Origin: Sycon ciliatum | Lineage: Eukaryota > Porifera > Calcarea > Leucosolenida > Sycettidae | Assembly: GCF_964019385.1 (NCBI RefSeq) | Contig: NC_088654.1 | Coordinates: 25,008,941-25,072,940 of the forward strand | Reading direction: 5' to 3' | DNA length: 64,000 nucleotides | Shown: positions 17,941 to 28,491 of the stretch, piece after piece | How positions within the stretch are numbered: the first letter of the stretch is position 1 | Layout: each line of letters begins with the position of its first letter | The notes under the pieces: generated by a model | Seen by the model: the letters and a program-made list of their open reading frames with translations, nothing else | What the model was told of the DNA's origin: nothing | The model's database searches: none | Position numbers and translations under genes: made by a program

Positions 17941-17974
17941 GAGTCCATTGGATGATCGAGTACCGTCTCCAGAA
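17941..17974 (+). repeat. 34-nt exact copy of polB antisense sequence in the leader
   Basis: These 34 bases are identical to plus-strand 14173-14206, which lies inside polB exon 5 and is antisense to the polB message. The copy falls between the predicted transcription start (~17925) and the ATG at 17998, so the leader of the right-end gene would be perfectly complementary to polB mRNA over 34 nt. The flanks of the two copies do not match. Confidence 0.9.
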
Positions 17975-17997
17975 TTTCTCTCTCTACCAGATCAAAG

Positions 17998-18486
17998 ATG
18001 TCGGCCTGGTCAACCTCCGAACCATATGTAGAGAAGTTTTATTTATTTTCTTGTAGTAATAAAGATGAATTAACCGTTCGGTTACTCACCGATCTGGGTA
18101 CAGCTTACGAGCTAAGACCCATGCTTCTTCACCCGGATCGGGCGGACTTGACTCCCATGGAGATTGCACAGTATCTGTGCAGGGTGTCGACGCGCGTTCT
18201 CGTGAGCGGTGAGAAACACCAGCGTCTACCGAAGATCGTTGTTGATGGTGTAGAGGATTATGGATCATCATCATGGCGAGATACGGGCAGACTGCTCCGC
18301 TGCTGGGACGACGGGCGAAGATCGATGTACAACGTGATGAAGGCTGCAGGTGTTCTGGATATTGTCGAAGAGACATTTGCAAATGGAGAGCAGATCGAAG
18401 CTCAGGAACTCATCCGTGTCATCAAGGATCTCAATGATCGCAAGGTCTTTCGAAAAGACGGGGATACACAAGCGTCCGGAAAATGA
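17998..18486 (+). CDS. right-end protein with death-fold-like pattern
   Basis: The product has 162 residues and begins MSAWSTSEPYVEKFYLF. Helical segments can be read as LTVRLLTDLGTAYELRPMLL, LTPMEIAQYL, then WRDTGRLLRCWDDGRRS and MYNVMKAAGVLDIVEETF. The LLxxW-x-MxxVMKAAGxxDIVEE pattern matches helices 4-6 of death domains, and the spacing is plausible. This is pattern recognition only, with no diagnostic catalytic residue to confirm it. An adaptor interfering with host death or innate signalling would fit a virus-like accessory gene at an element end. An unrelated helical protein is equally possible. The promoter shares the 27-nt box with the gene at 2553. Confidence 0.65.
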   Translation: MSAWSTSEPYVEKFYLFSCSNKDELTVRLLTDLGTAYELRPMLLHPDRADLTPMEIAQYLCRVSTRVLVSGEKHQRLPKIVVDGVEDYGSSSWRDTGRLLRCWDDGRRSMYNVMKAAGVLDIVEETFANGEQIEAQELIRVIKDLNDRKVFRKDGDTQASGK

Positions 18487-18679
18487 TCCGAAAAATTGAA
18501 ATTACAAGTCAAAATACTGCAAAACTATGAGTTCTGATTAATATAAAATTGGAAAAAGTGAGATAACATTGACATTTGAAATAGTAATATTTTAGACATC
18601 GGAATGCAATATTATGATGTAGGGCTGGACATATTACCCACCCCTAAAAATCAAAATTAATGATACATGCAGAATTCCA

Positions 18680-18926
18680 AATCATGACACCATATTACCT
18701 TATTGTTTAGGGTAGAGCATAACACCCCAATACATATTTTCAATAATACCCCTTTTTTTTGAGGTAGGGTCACCCCCTGGCACATATTTTTATCCGCAAA
18801 AAAACCGGGCCAAAAATAATTTTCACCGCAAAAATGGGGTACTATTAGTACCCCATTTTTCAATAATACCCCATTTTTTGGGACCCGGGCGCCCCCTGGC
18901 CCAGAACCCGCTCGTCGCTTCCTACT
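18680..18926 (-). repeat. right terminal inverted repeat
   Basis: This is the reverse complement of 1108-1355 with one substitution and one fewer A. It ends ...cctact directly before the duplication. It contains the same 119-bp internal duplication and hairpin as the left end. Confidence 0.95.
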
Positions 18927-18932
18927 GCTGTG
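18927..18932. repeat. target-site duplication, right copy
   Basis: gctgtg directly follows the right terminus and matches 1102-1107. Confidence 0.95.
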
Positions 18933-19100
18933 TGAGGAGTCTTTCAGGATTTTTTGAAACCATTAGTGGTACTAACTATTCACTGCCTACTGAAAACTGG
19001 ATAATAGATTCAAAAAATTGAATCTTATGCTAACACATTTAATTATTCTCCCGACGTATGCTTAAACTTTTATTCTGTATGCCTCTTACTTTAGCTGATC

Positions 19101-19536
19101 ATGGAAGATGGAACGTGCAGGAGTATTTGCAGCACTGCTTTCAAACTGCGCCTAAAGCAAGTGATGATTTTGCTTCTCCTCATCAACGTTGTTAAGCCAA
19201 CAAGAGGGTCAGCATGGACTCACTCCCGGACTACGACAGAGTCGTACACCATTGTTCTTGGTGCAGGTATCATCGCAGCTACTACCAGTTGTCTTGCAAA
19301 CAGTGAGACTGGAGGGGTCAGTGAAAAAACAACCAATCCACCAGCCAGTATGCCCGACAGTGCACCAACCAGCCCTTCCACCAGCCCACCAACCAGCCCA
19401 CAAACCAGCCCACCAACCAGCCCACCAACCAGCGCACCAACCAGCCCCCCAACCAGCCCACCAACCAGCCCACCAACCAGCCCACCAACCAGCCCACCAA
19501 CCAGCCCACCAACCAGCCCACCAACCAGCCCACCAG
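19101..19536 (+). CDS. first exon of a sushi-type surface protein: signal region and mucin-like repeats
   Basis: The ATG at 19101 opens 145 codons. A hydrophobic stretch ([11 protein letters not shown], about residues 24-34) may be a signal peptide, and a second weaker hydrophobic patch lies near 51-60. From about residue 90 the protein is a Thr-Ser-Pro-Pro repeat encoded by a 12-bp minisatellite, likely O-glycosylated. A GTCAGT donor at 19537 ends the exon in phase 1, matching the phase 1-1 sushi exons further right on the same strand. It lies only ~170 bp from the Polinton, which may therefore have inserted just upstream of this gene. Linkage to the later exons is inferred. Confidence 0.55.
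19372..19535 (+). repeat. 12-bp coding minisatellite
   Basis: The unit accagcccacca is repeated about 13-14 times with a few substitutions and stays in frame as Thr-Ser-Pro-Pro. Copy number is likely polymorphic. Confidence 0.9.
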
Positions 19537-19734
19537 GTCAGTGACTGCTCCAAAGCCGGGTCAGCCGGTTCAGCAACCCGGTGAGGGGGAGGGAGATACT
19601 TGGAACCGTTTGGAAAAAGAATACCGGGTCACTTGTGCCCGGTGGGGAGTCATGTTGAGTACTGTTTTTAACTCTTTTCAGGCGGATGACGTGTATACAC
19701 TTGCCTGAACCCTATGCCGGTTCTATGATGACGT

Positions 19735-20382
19735 GTATACACGCGCTTCGGTTTGCGTCGTTTATCGTGGTGAATAGACCGGTGTGCAAACTTTCTTTAC
19801 TCTGTGAAAGAGCATCTGATCTCCACAAACGACACACCGTTGGAAGGGTATTGAGCCCAGCTTTCCAAAAATATTCTGTTCTTTGCGATAGGATAGATAT
19901 TGACAGAGGGGCAACAAAATAAACACGGAAATCACGGCATGGAGCGATCGCGAATTTTTTGTTCGTGACTATGCAGTTTGGAGAATGCCAGGGATTTCCC
20001 TTTTGCCCAGCGCATGCGTTATGGACATCGAAATAAGCACATGGATCTCAGCTTTGCAAAGCAGTTTGAATCATGAAAATCAGTTGAATTTGAGCAAGGA
20101 TCCGAAAATGAATGTGTGACTGAGTTGTTGTTTTGTTCCGAGGTGTGGTGGGCCAGTTTGGAGAGGTCGTGAAATTGGCCCTGGTGGGGCTATGGAGCTG
20201 AGAACTTCCAGGATGGATATTCTTAGTTCTGATCTTTCCAACAAGCCCAGGATGATGAAATTCCACCCAGGGGAGCTGAAATGAGAACATGTCGTCCTGA
20301 TCAGTGCTCCCACGCTCCACCAGGAGAGTCCGTGCGCTGGAAAGCAAAGATTACTGGGGGAAACAGGCCAGCATGCAAAGGG
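19735..20382 (+). mobile_element. piggyBac-like nonautonomous element, copy A
   Basis: This shares ~600 bp of diverged homology with 22284-22994 (inverted) and 49713-~50395. The right end reads gcatgcaaaggg followed by ttga, a decayed TTAA. The left end is degraded. It encodes nothing I recognise. Confidence 0.55.
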
Positions 20383-20386
20383 TTGA

Positions 20387-20940
20387 GGGTTGAAACGACT
20401 AACCTAAATTCCTTATTGACTAGATTCAATTCTATCGACTGACTATCGACTGGTTATCAACTGACATTGCCCTCATACATGAACACAAATACAGCAAATT
20501 TACGCATGTCTTTCATCGTAAGCAATTACGGAACTTGATAGGCGTGACATACCCCAACATCATGTCCAATGAGCAGCAATATATAAGATGCACTGAGGAG
20601 CCGATATCCGCAACCGTGGAGAATGCCCATTTGCGCATGCTTGGCCATGCTCTCCCTCTCCCGGATTATGCACCTGCGAGGCAAGCGATGCATGGATACA
20701 TCACCATTGGCCAACGCGGAAGGAGATGTGTGGCCTCGAACCACACTGCCGAGTGTTCTGCACAGTGACGTGACTCACAGGAAGGCCCACAGCACGGCAT
20801 GCATCATCCGCTGGACTGTGAATGGCATACGCCGGAGTTCAAATAGGCCCTCCGGAGTGATGAATGCTGTTTTATGCTGGTCTTTGCCCTCCACTGGCAC
20901 CTGTCAGTAGCCCTACTGCAGCTCTTATGTGGAGAAGTAT
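20387..20940. other. no recognisable feature
   Basis: Unique-looking sequence with only short frames. I see no domain, tRNA or terminal repeat here. Confidence 0.5.
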
Positions 20941-20942
20941 TG

Positions 20943-21022
20943 TGCCCGGGTAGCTCAGTCAGTAGAGCATGACACTCTTCATATTAATCGCAGGGTCATG
21001 GATTCGAGCCCCACGTGGATCG
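20943..21022 (+). tRNA. tRNA-Lys-like pseudogene or SINE head
   Basis: A box-A-like tagctcagtcagtagagcat and a box-B-like ggattcgagcc flank an actctt that resembles the Lys CTT anticodon arm. About six extra bases (catatt) interrupt that arm, and the 3' acceptor strand does not pair with gcccggg. It is therefore probably a SINE head or dead tRNA rather than a functional gene. Confidence 0.5.
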
Positions 21023-21718
21023 CCAAATGTCGTCCACTAAAAAAGGACGAGCTACAGTCCTCTTGCGCGACTGCGCCACACAATAAAAGGCCAACTTGTT
21101 TGCTTAGAGAGAATATTCTGATCTTGCTTTCATGAGACTAGGGCACAACTAACATCGAAACAAGACGAGACAGGGGAATATATTATGAAGACATAAGGAA
21201 AAGTGCGGCGGTGGACACGAAATTGGTGCCCGAGCGTAATACAACTAGTCCCGAATGGGAAGTGAGGCCAAGACGGCAGACGACCAAATATAACTGAGAC
21301 AAGACGGCAAACGGACGAATACAACGGGGACAAGACGAGAAAGTGCGCATCCAACGGGGACAAGATGCGACAGTGCGTATACGGAGGGGACAAAAGACGG
21401 TGCAGCCGCATGTACACAGCAGTCAAAGACAGCGCAGCAGGGTGTACCGCGGTTCAGCAGCATGTACAACAAAGATACACAAACGCAGCGGCAGGTACGA
21501 CAAAAATACTTCAAGTACACAAATGCAGCAGCATGTGCGAAAAGAGCTACACGCGCAGCCACATGTACAACGAAGAGCTACAAGCCCAGCCACATGTACA
21601 ACACTAATGCGCAATAACATCATCCTCCCATTCAATAGAACTCCTTGTTGATGCTGCCTTCAAAGTTCAATGCATTGCAACTCACTTGGTTTGTTGACGT
21701 GGACCTATTGCATTATAG

Positions 21719-21893
21719 GAGATTGTGAGCAGTCACCACACACAACTCATGGTGCCTATCTGATTGCTGGTCCTACGACAGAAGGCAGTAGTATGATGAT
21801 AGTGTGCTCCAAGGGTAATGACATTAATCCTAACCTTGAAACTCCCAACATCAAATGTCAATTCAATGGTAACTGGACTGTACCCGGTGTAAC
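21719..21893 (+). CDS. sushi (CCP) exon, probably broken at its 3' end
   Basis: The acceptor ttatag precedes a phase-1 exon starting (G)DCEQSPHTTHGAYL, then MMIVCSKG and IKCQFNGNW. Three of the four sushi cysteines and the Trp are present. The final Cys is missing: sequence after GNWTVPGVTPS runs into a repeat beginning ctaaggctgcggtcacaccg, typical of a transposon end. The copy may be spliced from an unseen donor or may be dead. Confidence 0.5.
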
Positions 21894-22014
21894 GCCTAGT
21901 CTAAGGCTGCGGTCACACCGAAACCATCCCCCTTCGGGCTTGTTATCACTGGCGCTCAGCTGGCTTGCGTGTTCCCTGCCGACCGGTCACACCAGATCTT
22001 GAGTGGAAAGATCT

Positions 22015-22262
22015 GTTCGGTCTTTTGCATCTGCGACTGGCTACTGAGTGTTGTGATCAGCAATGTTACCATGGGAGAAAATACGAGCGCAAGGATCTGT
22101 TGGGTCGTGTTGTGCCGTGCCGGTGCGAGAACCCTAAGTGCATGGCAAAATAGAACTGTTTCATCCACAATGCAGAATGTCTTGCGGTACATGCATTGAT
22201 GACTGAACATCTCGCCAGCTCGCCCAAATGGGGATCATGCCCAAACGGAGGAACAAGACACT
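22015..22262 (+). repeat. interspersed repeat, also at 30733-30962
   Basis: About 230 bp, starting gcatctgcgactggctac and ending aaacggaggaacaagaca, recurs in the same orientation at 30733-30962 with few differences. The family is unidentified. Confidence 0.85.
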
Positions 22263-22283
22263 ATGAACATGCAGTCTTCTTAA

Positions 22284-22994
22284 CCCTTTGCATGCTGAGC
22301 CCCTTTTCTCCAATCCACTGGCTTTCCAGCGCACTGACTCTCTTGGTGGAGTATGCACTCACAGCTCGGAACGAAATTTATTCTCATTTCACTCCACCTT
22401 GATGGATTTTCATCGTCCTGGGCTCGTTGGAAAGGTCAGGACCAAGCGAATCCATCCTGGCAGCTCTCAGCTTCATAGACACATCAGGGCCACTTCCACG
22501 TCCTCTCCAAACTACTCCACCGTGCCTCGGAACGGCACCACGACTCAATTTCACATTCTTGTTCGGCTTCTTGCCCAAATTCAACAGATTTTCACAATTC
22601 AAACTGCGCGGCAAAGCTCAGATCCAAGCGCTTCATTTTATGTCCATCACGCATGCGCCGTGCCAAAGTGGAATCCCCTGGCACGCTCCTCAACAAAAAG
22701 AATTCATGAACAAAAAATTCGAGTTCACTCTGGGCCGTGATGTCCGTGTTCTCGCCGCTCAATGAATTCGTATCCTATCGCAAAGAACTTTATATCCCCG
22801 GAAAGATGACGCCAAGACCTTTCCAACGGTGTATTGATTATCGCGGTGCGTTCATGTTTGACGAAGTTACGAAAGTTTGTACACTGGTCTATGCACTGCG
22901 ATATATCGCGCGAATCTTTTTGCGAGTTAACTTGTACGTAGTGGATCAGGTCATGCATAAAGTGCGAGTTAACTCGCACTCAGCACGCAAAGGG
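22284..22994 (-). mobile_element. piggyBac-like nonautonomous element, copy B
   Basis: This is flanked by TTAA (22280-22283) and CTAA (22995-22998). The 16-bp terminal inverted repeats CCCTTTGCATGCTGAG and CTCAGCACGCAAAGGG differ at one position. The body is homologous to copies A and C in reverse. TTAA duplication with CCC-starting termini is the piggyBac signature. Confidence 0.75.
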
Positions 22995-23045
22995 CTAAGA
23001 GAGAGAGAGAGAGGGAGGGGGGGGGGGAGGGTATATTCATACTCA

Positions 23046-23395
23046 TAGGTTCGAAAGAACCGCACACACACTTTGTTGCAGACAGCGGCAAGCTTTGGCC
23101 CTCGTACTTCGAAGAGGGAGCAACCCACTGCGCTACGCTTGCGATTAACAGCAAGCTTCGATTTTTCAAAGGTACGACTTATCACTGGCTCTGGGGTAAT
23201 GTTCCTGGAACAAATGCCCCATTGCCGACTGAGGGCCAGGGAGCACGCAATCTGCCTTCCTGGGCGAGAAGTGTTCCAGCACAAGAAGCAGCACGAATAC
23301 ATGCTGACAAAGACCACAATCACCACCAGCCGGCACACAGCACTTCAAACACCATCCCCTCCATCCATGTGTTTGCACTGTCCTCCTTTAGCTCT
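23046..23395. repeat. ~350-bp repeat, inverted copy at 29930-30290
   Basis: From ggttcgaaagaaccgcac to the catgtgtttgcac region, the sequence is closely matched by the reverse complement of about 29930-30290. Identity looks high, but I have not computed it. The family is unknown. Frames inside are not convincing. Confidence 0.8.
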
Positions 23396-24089
23396 TCACG
23401 CTCAACAAATACCACGCACTGCTCATCGTTTTTTTATGCTTCCTCTGGGTTGGCTAGCCCTTCGACTTGACAAAACAGCGATCACCACTGCTATCGTCAC
23501 CTCATAGAAGTCGCTTCCACCAGTGGATTTTCCTGTCTTTGCAAGGTGTCCAAGGATGGCTGCTGTTGTCACTACAGGCAAATCAGAAGTACTTTAGTGG
23601 CTGATGTCCAACCAGATCGTTGGAAAATCGATTTTTCCACTTCAGGGCTGCTGATCGCGATCGCGACTTGGTGACTTCGCAGAACCACGGTTACCTTCAT
23701 AGAAGATGGCTCTGGAGAGGAAAAGGCAGACCAGAAAAAGGTTACTATTATCTTCAGCACCGATCTCAAGGAGAAAGAAATACGGTCTGTTGTAGCCAAG
23801 GCGCAAAATAAATCTCACAACACGATTCGCGATTCGAATATTTCAACAACAAAAAAACTCACCTCTGGAGTAACTCCTGTTTGTGGCCCGAGATCGTTCC
23901 CTCCCGCGCCTTGAAAAAATCCTGCAGCTGCATCACAGTCCATGTCTCTCTCGGAGACTCTGCTCCTACCAGCAGGAGGTCCAGCACCGCTTGAAGCCAT
24001 CGCGAACCACTTGAGCTAAGCAAAAGACATTCCAAAACAAACCTGAAACACACTGTCAAAGATGCTGTCACGTTCAAAAACTAGCTCGA

Positions 24090-24160
24090 TCGCGAGTGAG
24101 GTTGCCCCTGTGCTCGAACCCAGTATAATAAGGGGATCGGTGTATTGAAACGCCATCTGT
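24090..24160. repeat. short repeat shared with 32035-32100
   Basis: The ttgccccNNtgctcgaaNccag...aataaggggatcggt pattern recurs at both places in the same orientation. Both lie next to unclassified sequence without genes. Confidence 0.6.
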
Positions 24161-24424
24161 CGCCGAGATATTATATTTACAGTCCACATGAAGATGACAA
24201 CAAAGTGAGGTTGCCAACTGACAAACGCTCCTTATTCAGTTTCAGTGACTCACTCCGATAAGCACATTTCTAGGCAAATCTTTGGTGCTATTTTGAGTTT
24301 GTGCTGGATTGTTGACCCATGATCCATTTTGTTCCCAAGCTCTTCAAAGTCATGTCACTAGGGAAATGTGTAATCCTGCCACTTATTTCTGAATTTGTGT
24401 AACTCTATCCTACTGGACACACAG

Positions 24425-24610
24425 TGGACTGTGGAGCACCACCAACTAATATTCCTGGTGGTAAATTTCCATCTGGAAGTCTAACAACAGCTGGTACGAC
24501 CCTCACGATAAAGTGTACTGATGGATATACACCTCAAACTGGAAAACAACAGATGATATCCTGCACCAGTGATGGCAAATGGACACCTACACTTTATAAA
24601 CCTTGCATTC
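24425..24610 (+). CDS. sushi (CCP) exon
   Basis: The exon is 186 nt, acceptor cacacag and donor GTGAGT, phase 1-1. It encodes a full sushi module: DCGAPPTNIPGGKF, LTIKCTDGYTP, ISCTSDGKW and a final PC. All four cysteines and the Trp are present. It probably belongs to the same plus-strand gene as the other sushi exons. Confidence 0.85.
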
Positions 24611-24654
24611 GTGAGTATTTATAAAGTTTTAATTCCCGTAGCTATGCAGAAGAC

Positions 24655-25340
24655 GTTACTTCAGTAACGTCTGGCGCTAGCCAGGGTCCATACAGCTTTA
24701 ATTTGGTGTTTGTTTGTTTGTGTGTTTGTGTCACGCCTGGCGCTATCCCGTATCTGTCCCGTACCGTACCATCAAACGCACCTGGCCACATACAGCTGGC
24801 CGCACTATTCAAATAGGGCTTTCAAACGCAAGATCATAACGTGAAGCAACTTGGAAGAATGAGTATGAATGCGAAGTGTATGGGGGAATGCATGTAGGGC
24901 GATAGTGCGGGTTCGAATTCCAGGTAATGCCTGAAAAAAAGTAAGAAAATTGAAAATTTATAACATCCCTATTCTTTTTTTCCCGTCAACAAGGCGGTAG
25001 ATGGTGTCGTATTACCCTCGACCGTACCTGTCCCGTACCTGTTCCGTACCTGTCCCGTACCTGTCCCGTACCTCTCCCGTACATGTCCCGTACCGTACCG
25101 TACAATCAAAGACGGCTGGCCAGAATGCATATTCAAAATAGGGCTTTCAAATACAAGATCATAACGTGAAGCAACTTGGAAGAATTAGTATGTATGCGAA
25201 GTGTGTCGGGGGATGCATGCAGGGCGATAGTGCAGGTTCGAATCCCAGGTTATGTCAAAAAACAAAGAGTAGAAATTTATAAGAATATATACCACCCATT
25301 CCCTATGCTTTTTTTTCCTAGGTCATCAAGGCAAAAAAGC
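24655..25340. repeat. repeat-rich segment with 10/11-bp minisatellite
   Basis: Two related blocks (about 24760-24960 and 25080-25260) share caagatcataacgtgaagca and neighbouring sequence. Between them, at about 25020-25100, lies a cctgtcccgta-type tandem array. The start (agacgttacttcagtaacgtctggcgctagccag) resembles, inverted, about 34870-34930. Confidence 0.7.
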
Positions 25341-25599
25341 ATAGCGTAGGGCCCTGAGCTTCCAAGCTCTCTCGTCACAGATACACGATAATTGAATGAT
25401 ATATAAAAATAATAATAAAAATTTGAAACTCGGATGTTGAGCCATAAATAAATGGAAGGCTGTCGGTTAGCGCTACGGAGATGCGTTGAAGCTAGGTGTC
25501 AGGACGTCGAATGTTTCAGTACTCTGTCAGTTTTGTGCCTAGTTATTGCACTTTCTGACTGTATATCATGTTACAGTGATGGAGAGTTACTCTTAACTC

Positions 25600-26850
25600 G
25601 TATCCATATGTGGCCCGATATCTGAGACTTTCGACCTTCGGGGCTACGCGGTTTTTTTTAGAAAACACTAAAAACAAATTTGTTCGCAAAAAAATCGATT
25701 CCGTCAAAGCAAAGTGCAGAGACGACAATGGCGGAATAAAATTGAAGGCGATTCTTGTGTCAGTTGGTTATTGGGCTCACGGAGCACAGCAGCCGCGATC
25801 CCATGGACGGTGATGGATCGTTCTTTGTGGATATCCTGTCAAGCGGCGACAGCGCTTCTAGTTCTGAGAGCGCATGTCAGGCGAATCGATCACAAGTGAC
25901 ACGCGGTACTTACCTGTCGGGGGCGACGATGATGAGGACTTGGCCTGGATGAGTATGATCAAGGCCAACCACAGTCTGCCTCAGCGATAGCTGCTACAGC
26001 TCCAGGCAAGGACAACCAGGTGGATTCCTGAGGGTACGCCGCTTGCAAGGTCGCTGGGCGCCTTTGCGCGAGTGGCAGAACTGTTTCCTGAGTGTCACGC
26101 CAGACCTGCTAAAACAGCACGAAATGATGCGAGTTTTCTTTGCGACGATGATCCTAAAATGTTTGGGATGGCAAGCTCGATACTCGAGCTAATAATGGCG
26201 AATCAGACCATCACGGAGCACATGAGGCTGGGCAATCTCGAGTAACATTCTGTTACTTTTGAGTTGGTGGTGTGAAACGCTTGTCAGGCTGGTTTACTGA
26301 TGTTTGGAAATGGTCAGTCTCCACAAAGTGCAACAAGGCGAATCTGGACGCATTTGCTCTGTTTGACTCCTTCACAATACGTATGTGAATGCTGTCACAT
26401 GTATCATGGTGTTCCGTCAAAATCTGTTGCAGACTATCCTGTCAAGCATGTCCATCACCAGGAGAACAGATAAATCACCTCTCCTTCTAATGCTGCTATT
26501 GCTGCTGTTGCAACTACACAACCTCAATAAAGTCACGGAATGCTGGAAATGAAGTACCTGAACAGTCAAAACACTTTACTATGATTATTAGTTGGCTAGT
26601 GATATCACATGGAAACAATTTTTGGTGGCTCCAAACACACTGATCTTTCAAAATTGTAAAAAAAGAACAATTCATTAACATGACTCCTGACTGTAGAATG
26701 CATTTCTACATGGTAAATATTGGTCTGATGGCCGTGAAACGAAGTCACAATACTCTACAAAGGCAAGACATCAATTTGCAATAAAAAAATCAATTTCACC
26801 AAAACAGCCCCGAAGGTCGATTTTCTCAGATATTGGGCCATGTCTTTTTT
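25600..26850. mobile_element. decayed DNA transposon with inverted ends
   Basis: The left end (tggcccgatatctgaga...cgaccttcggggct) matches the inverted right end near 26806-26848. Related ends occur at 60930-60975 and 62165-62205. Inside is an acidic Ser-rich frame at about 25800-25990 (DGDGSFFVDILSSGDS) like the N-termini of some piggyBac-type transposases, broken by stops. Family and exact boundaries are uncertain. Confidence 0.4.
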
Positions 26851-26889
26851 CTCTTCCACAATAATAAAAATAAAAATAATAATAATAGT

Positions 26890-27400
26890 ACAGTGGAGAT
26901 TGGATATAGCGACACTCATTCGGGAGAAAGCAAAATGTCGCTATATTCGATCTGTCACTAAACCCGATCTTCACATTTAGTATGCAATATGTATATCAAA
27001 ATGACAGAAATGTATTGTAGATATACATGTACATGTGGATAACAGATGTGTATGACTGTACATATATCTTGCATGCAATGTACAAGGACGGTAAAGTCGC
27101 CCTGCACTGTGGCTACAACGTGCACTGACACATGATTGAGTGACCCGGAGGTCCGGGCAAGTGGCACAACCATGTACAGTGCGGATCGGCTATACGGTTG
27201 TCGGCTATAGTAATATACCTCTTATAGTGATCGTATTCTCAAATTCATTTTCTTAAACCACCCCTTTCTATACATATCGGATCGGCTATAGTAATAATCG
27301 GCTATAGTAATATATCGGCTATAATGATACGATTTCTTTGCCAAAATGATTTTATTGCATACATTTTTCATCGGCTAAAGTGATGATCATAAAAAATTAT
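26890..27400. mobile_element. possible Tigger/mariner-like repeat
   Basis: cagtggagattggatatagcgacac and repeated cggctatagtaat motifs resemble ends of pogo/Tigger elements. I found no clean terminal pair or duplication. Confidence 0.3.
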
Positions 27401-27880
27401 ACATCGTACATGGCGAGATCTGATCGCGGCAGTCAGGAGGCGCTGGTACGACTATGATATCCCTCGGAGGGAATTCGAAATGCAGGGGCGTCACAGGGTG
27501 GTTGAGAGTGGTACGACCGGAGGTGCGGGGGTGTCCCGCGGAGAAAAAATTCGGATTTTTCGACCAACAGGGCACGTTTTAGCACTCTACATACAGCCGC
27601 AAAGGAGGGTTCCCCTAGCACTTATTAGACAATCCCACTCTAGCTAAAAAAACGGTTCTCATGGATTTTTTGGAATTTTCTGTACATCATTATAGCATAG
27701 GTGGCCAAGGCAAAAAGGAAGCCATTGCCCTCGAAAAAATCGCAAAATCCGAAGCACAGTTCTAGCGCCAGCCGCTGTGCAAAAACGTATGTCATGTCCT
27801 GCGAAAGTGCGCAGTCCAAACGTGGCACGTGTTGTGAGCTGCCTTTGGAGTGAAAAACTTGTCAGCGCCTTCTAGGTTCA

Positions 27881-28095
27881 GCCTGGTCCCATAGCTCAGT
27901 GGTAAGAGCATTGCTCATGACAAGCAGGGTCCCAGGTTCGAGTCTTGGTGGGTCTGGCGTTTTTTTCTCTTTTCAGGCAGTTCACTTCCCCGACTGATCA
28001 TTTGAATAATAAACCAGTTAATAATAATAATAATAATATTAACTGGTTTTGAGGGAAAGAGACAAACGGGAAAAGTCATGATAATAATAATAATA
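27881..28095 (+). mobile_element. tRNA-derived SINE with TAA-repeat tail
   Basis: A tRNA-like head (ccatagctcagtggtaagagcat ... ggttcgagtcttggtgg) is followed by a T-rich body and ATA/TAA trinucleotide tails. A segment at about 28030-28075 is the reverse complement of the body at 38380-38420, so at least two copies are joined here. Confidence 0.6.
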
Positions 28096-28491
28096 CTTCC
28101 TCCGTTAGCACCATATCCCTCACACACTCATACTCAGCCCAAGGCAGCAAGGAATTGTTTTGGAGATAGTATGCTGCTTCGAGTAACTGGTCTTGTAATG
28201 CAAAAGCTCGAAGAGCTGGAAAGCTATGCCAGGCCACTGGCAGCAACTGGCTCGCGAGGAGCCGCAATAAACCCACATTGTGCCACAATGGGGTTGCAGG
28301 GCAAAGCCAATGCAATTGGCAACAACTGGCTCGTGAAGAGCCGCAACTAGCGAAGCAAGTGACCAGTTAGGAGCGATAGAGGTCCACAAAGCAGCAACAC
28401 TATCCCCGAACCACCCCCCAAGAAATTATCGAGCAGTGACATTCCTATGCTAGGACTTCTGGGATGGAACATAAACTGTCCGTGCAAAGAA

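Larger units (their letters stand above)
1108..18926. mobile_element. complete Polinton/Maverick (adintovirus-like) element, 17,819 bp
   Basis: The element is bounded by ~248-bp inverted terminal repeats and a perfect 6-bp duplication. It starts AGT and ends ACT, in keeping with the AG...CT ends usual for the group. It encodes the Polinton core set: protein-primed DNA polymerase B, retroviral-type integrase, adenain-type protease, FtsK/HerA-type packaging ATPase, major capsid protein and a probable minor capsid protein. Accessory genes include a collagen-like fibre, a membrane protein, a basic precursor and a zinc-ribbon protein. I see no stop or frameshift in any core gene once the six polB introns are removed. 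The near-identical termini and exact duplication indicate a recent insertion. Whether it is active or makes particles cannot be judged from sequence. Confidence 0.96.

Noticed and set aside
19209..19553. Minus-strand Gly/Trp-rich frame
   Set aside because: It is the antisense reading of the Thr-Ser-Pro-Pro minisatellite.
25013..25110. CRISPR-like array
   Set aside because: It is a contiguous minisatellite without spacers, in eukaryotic DNA.
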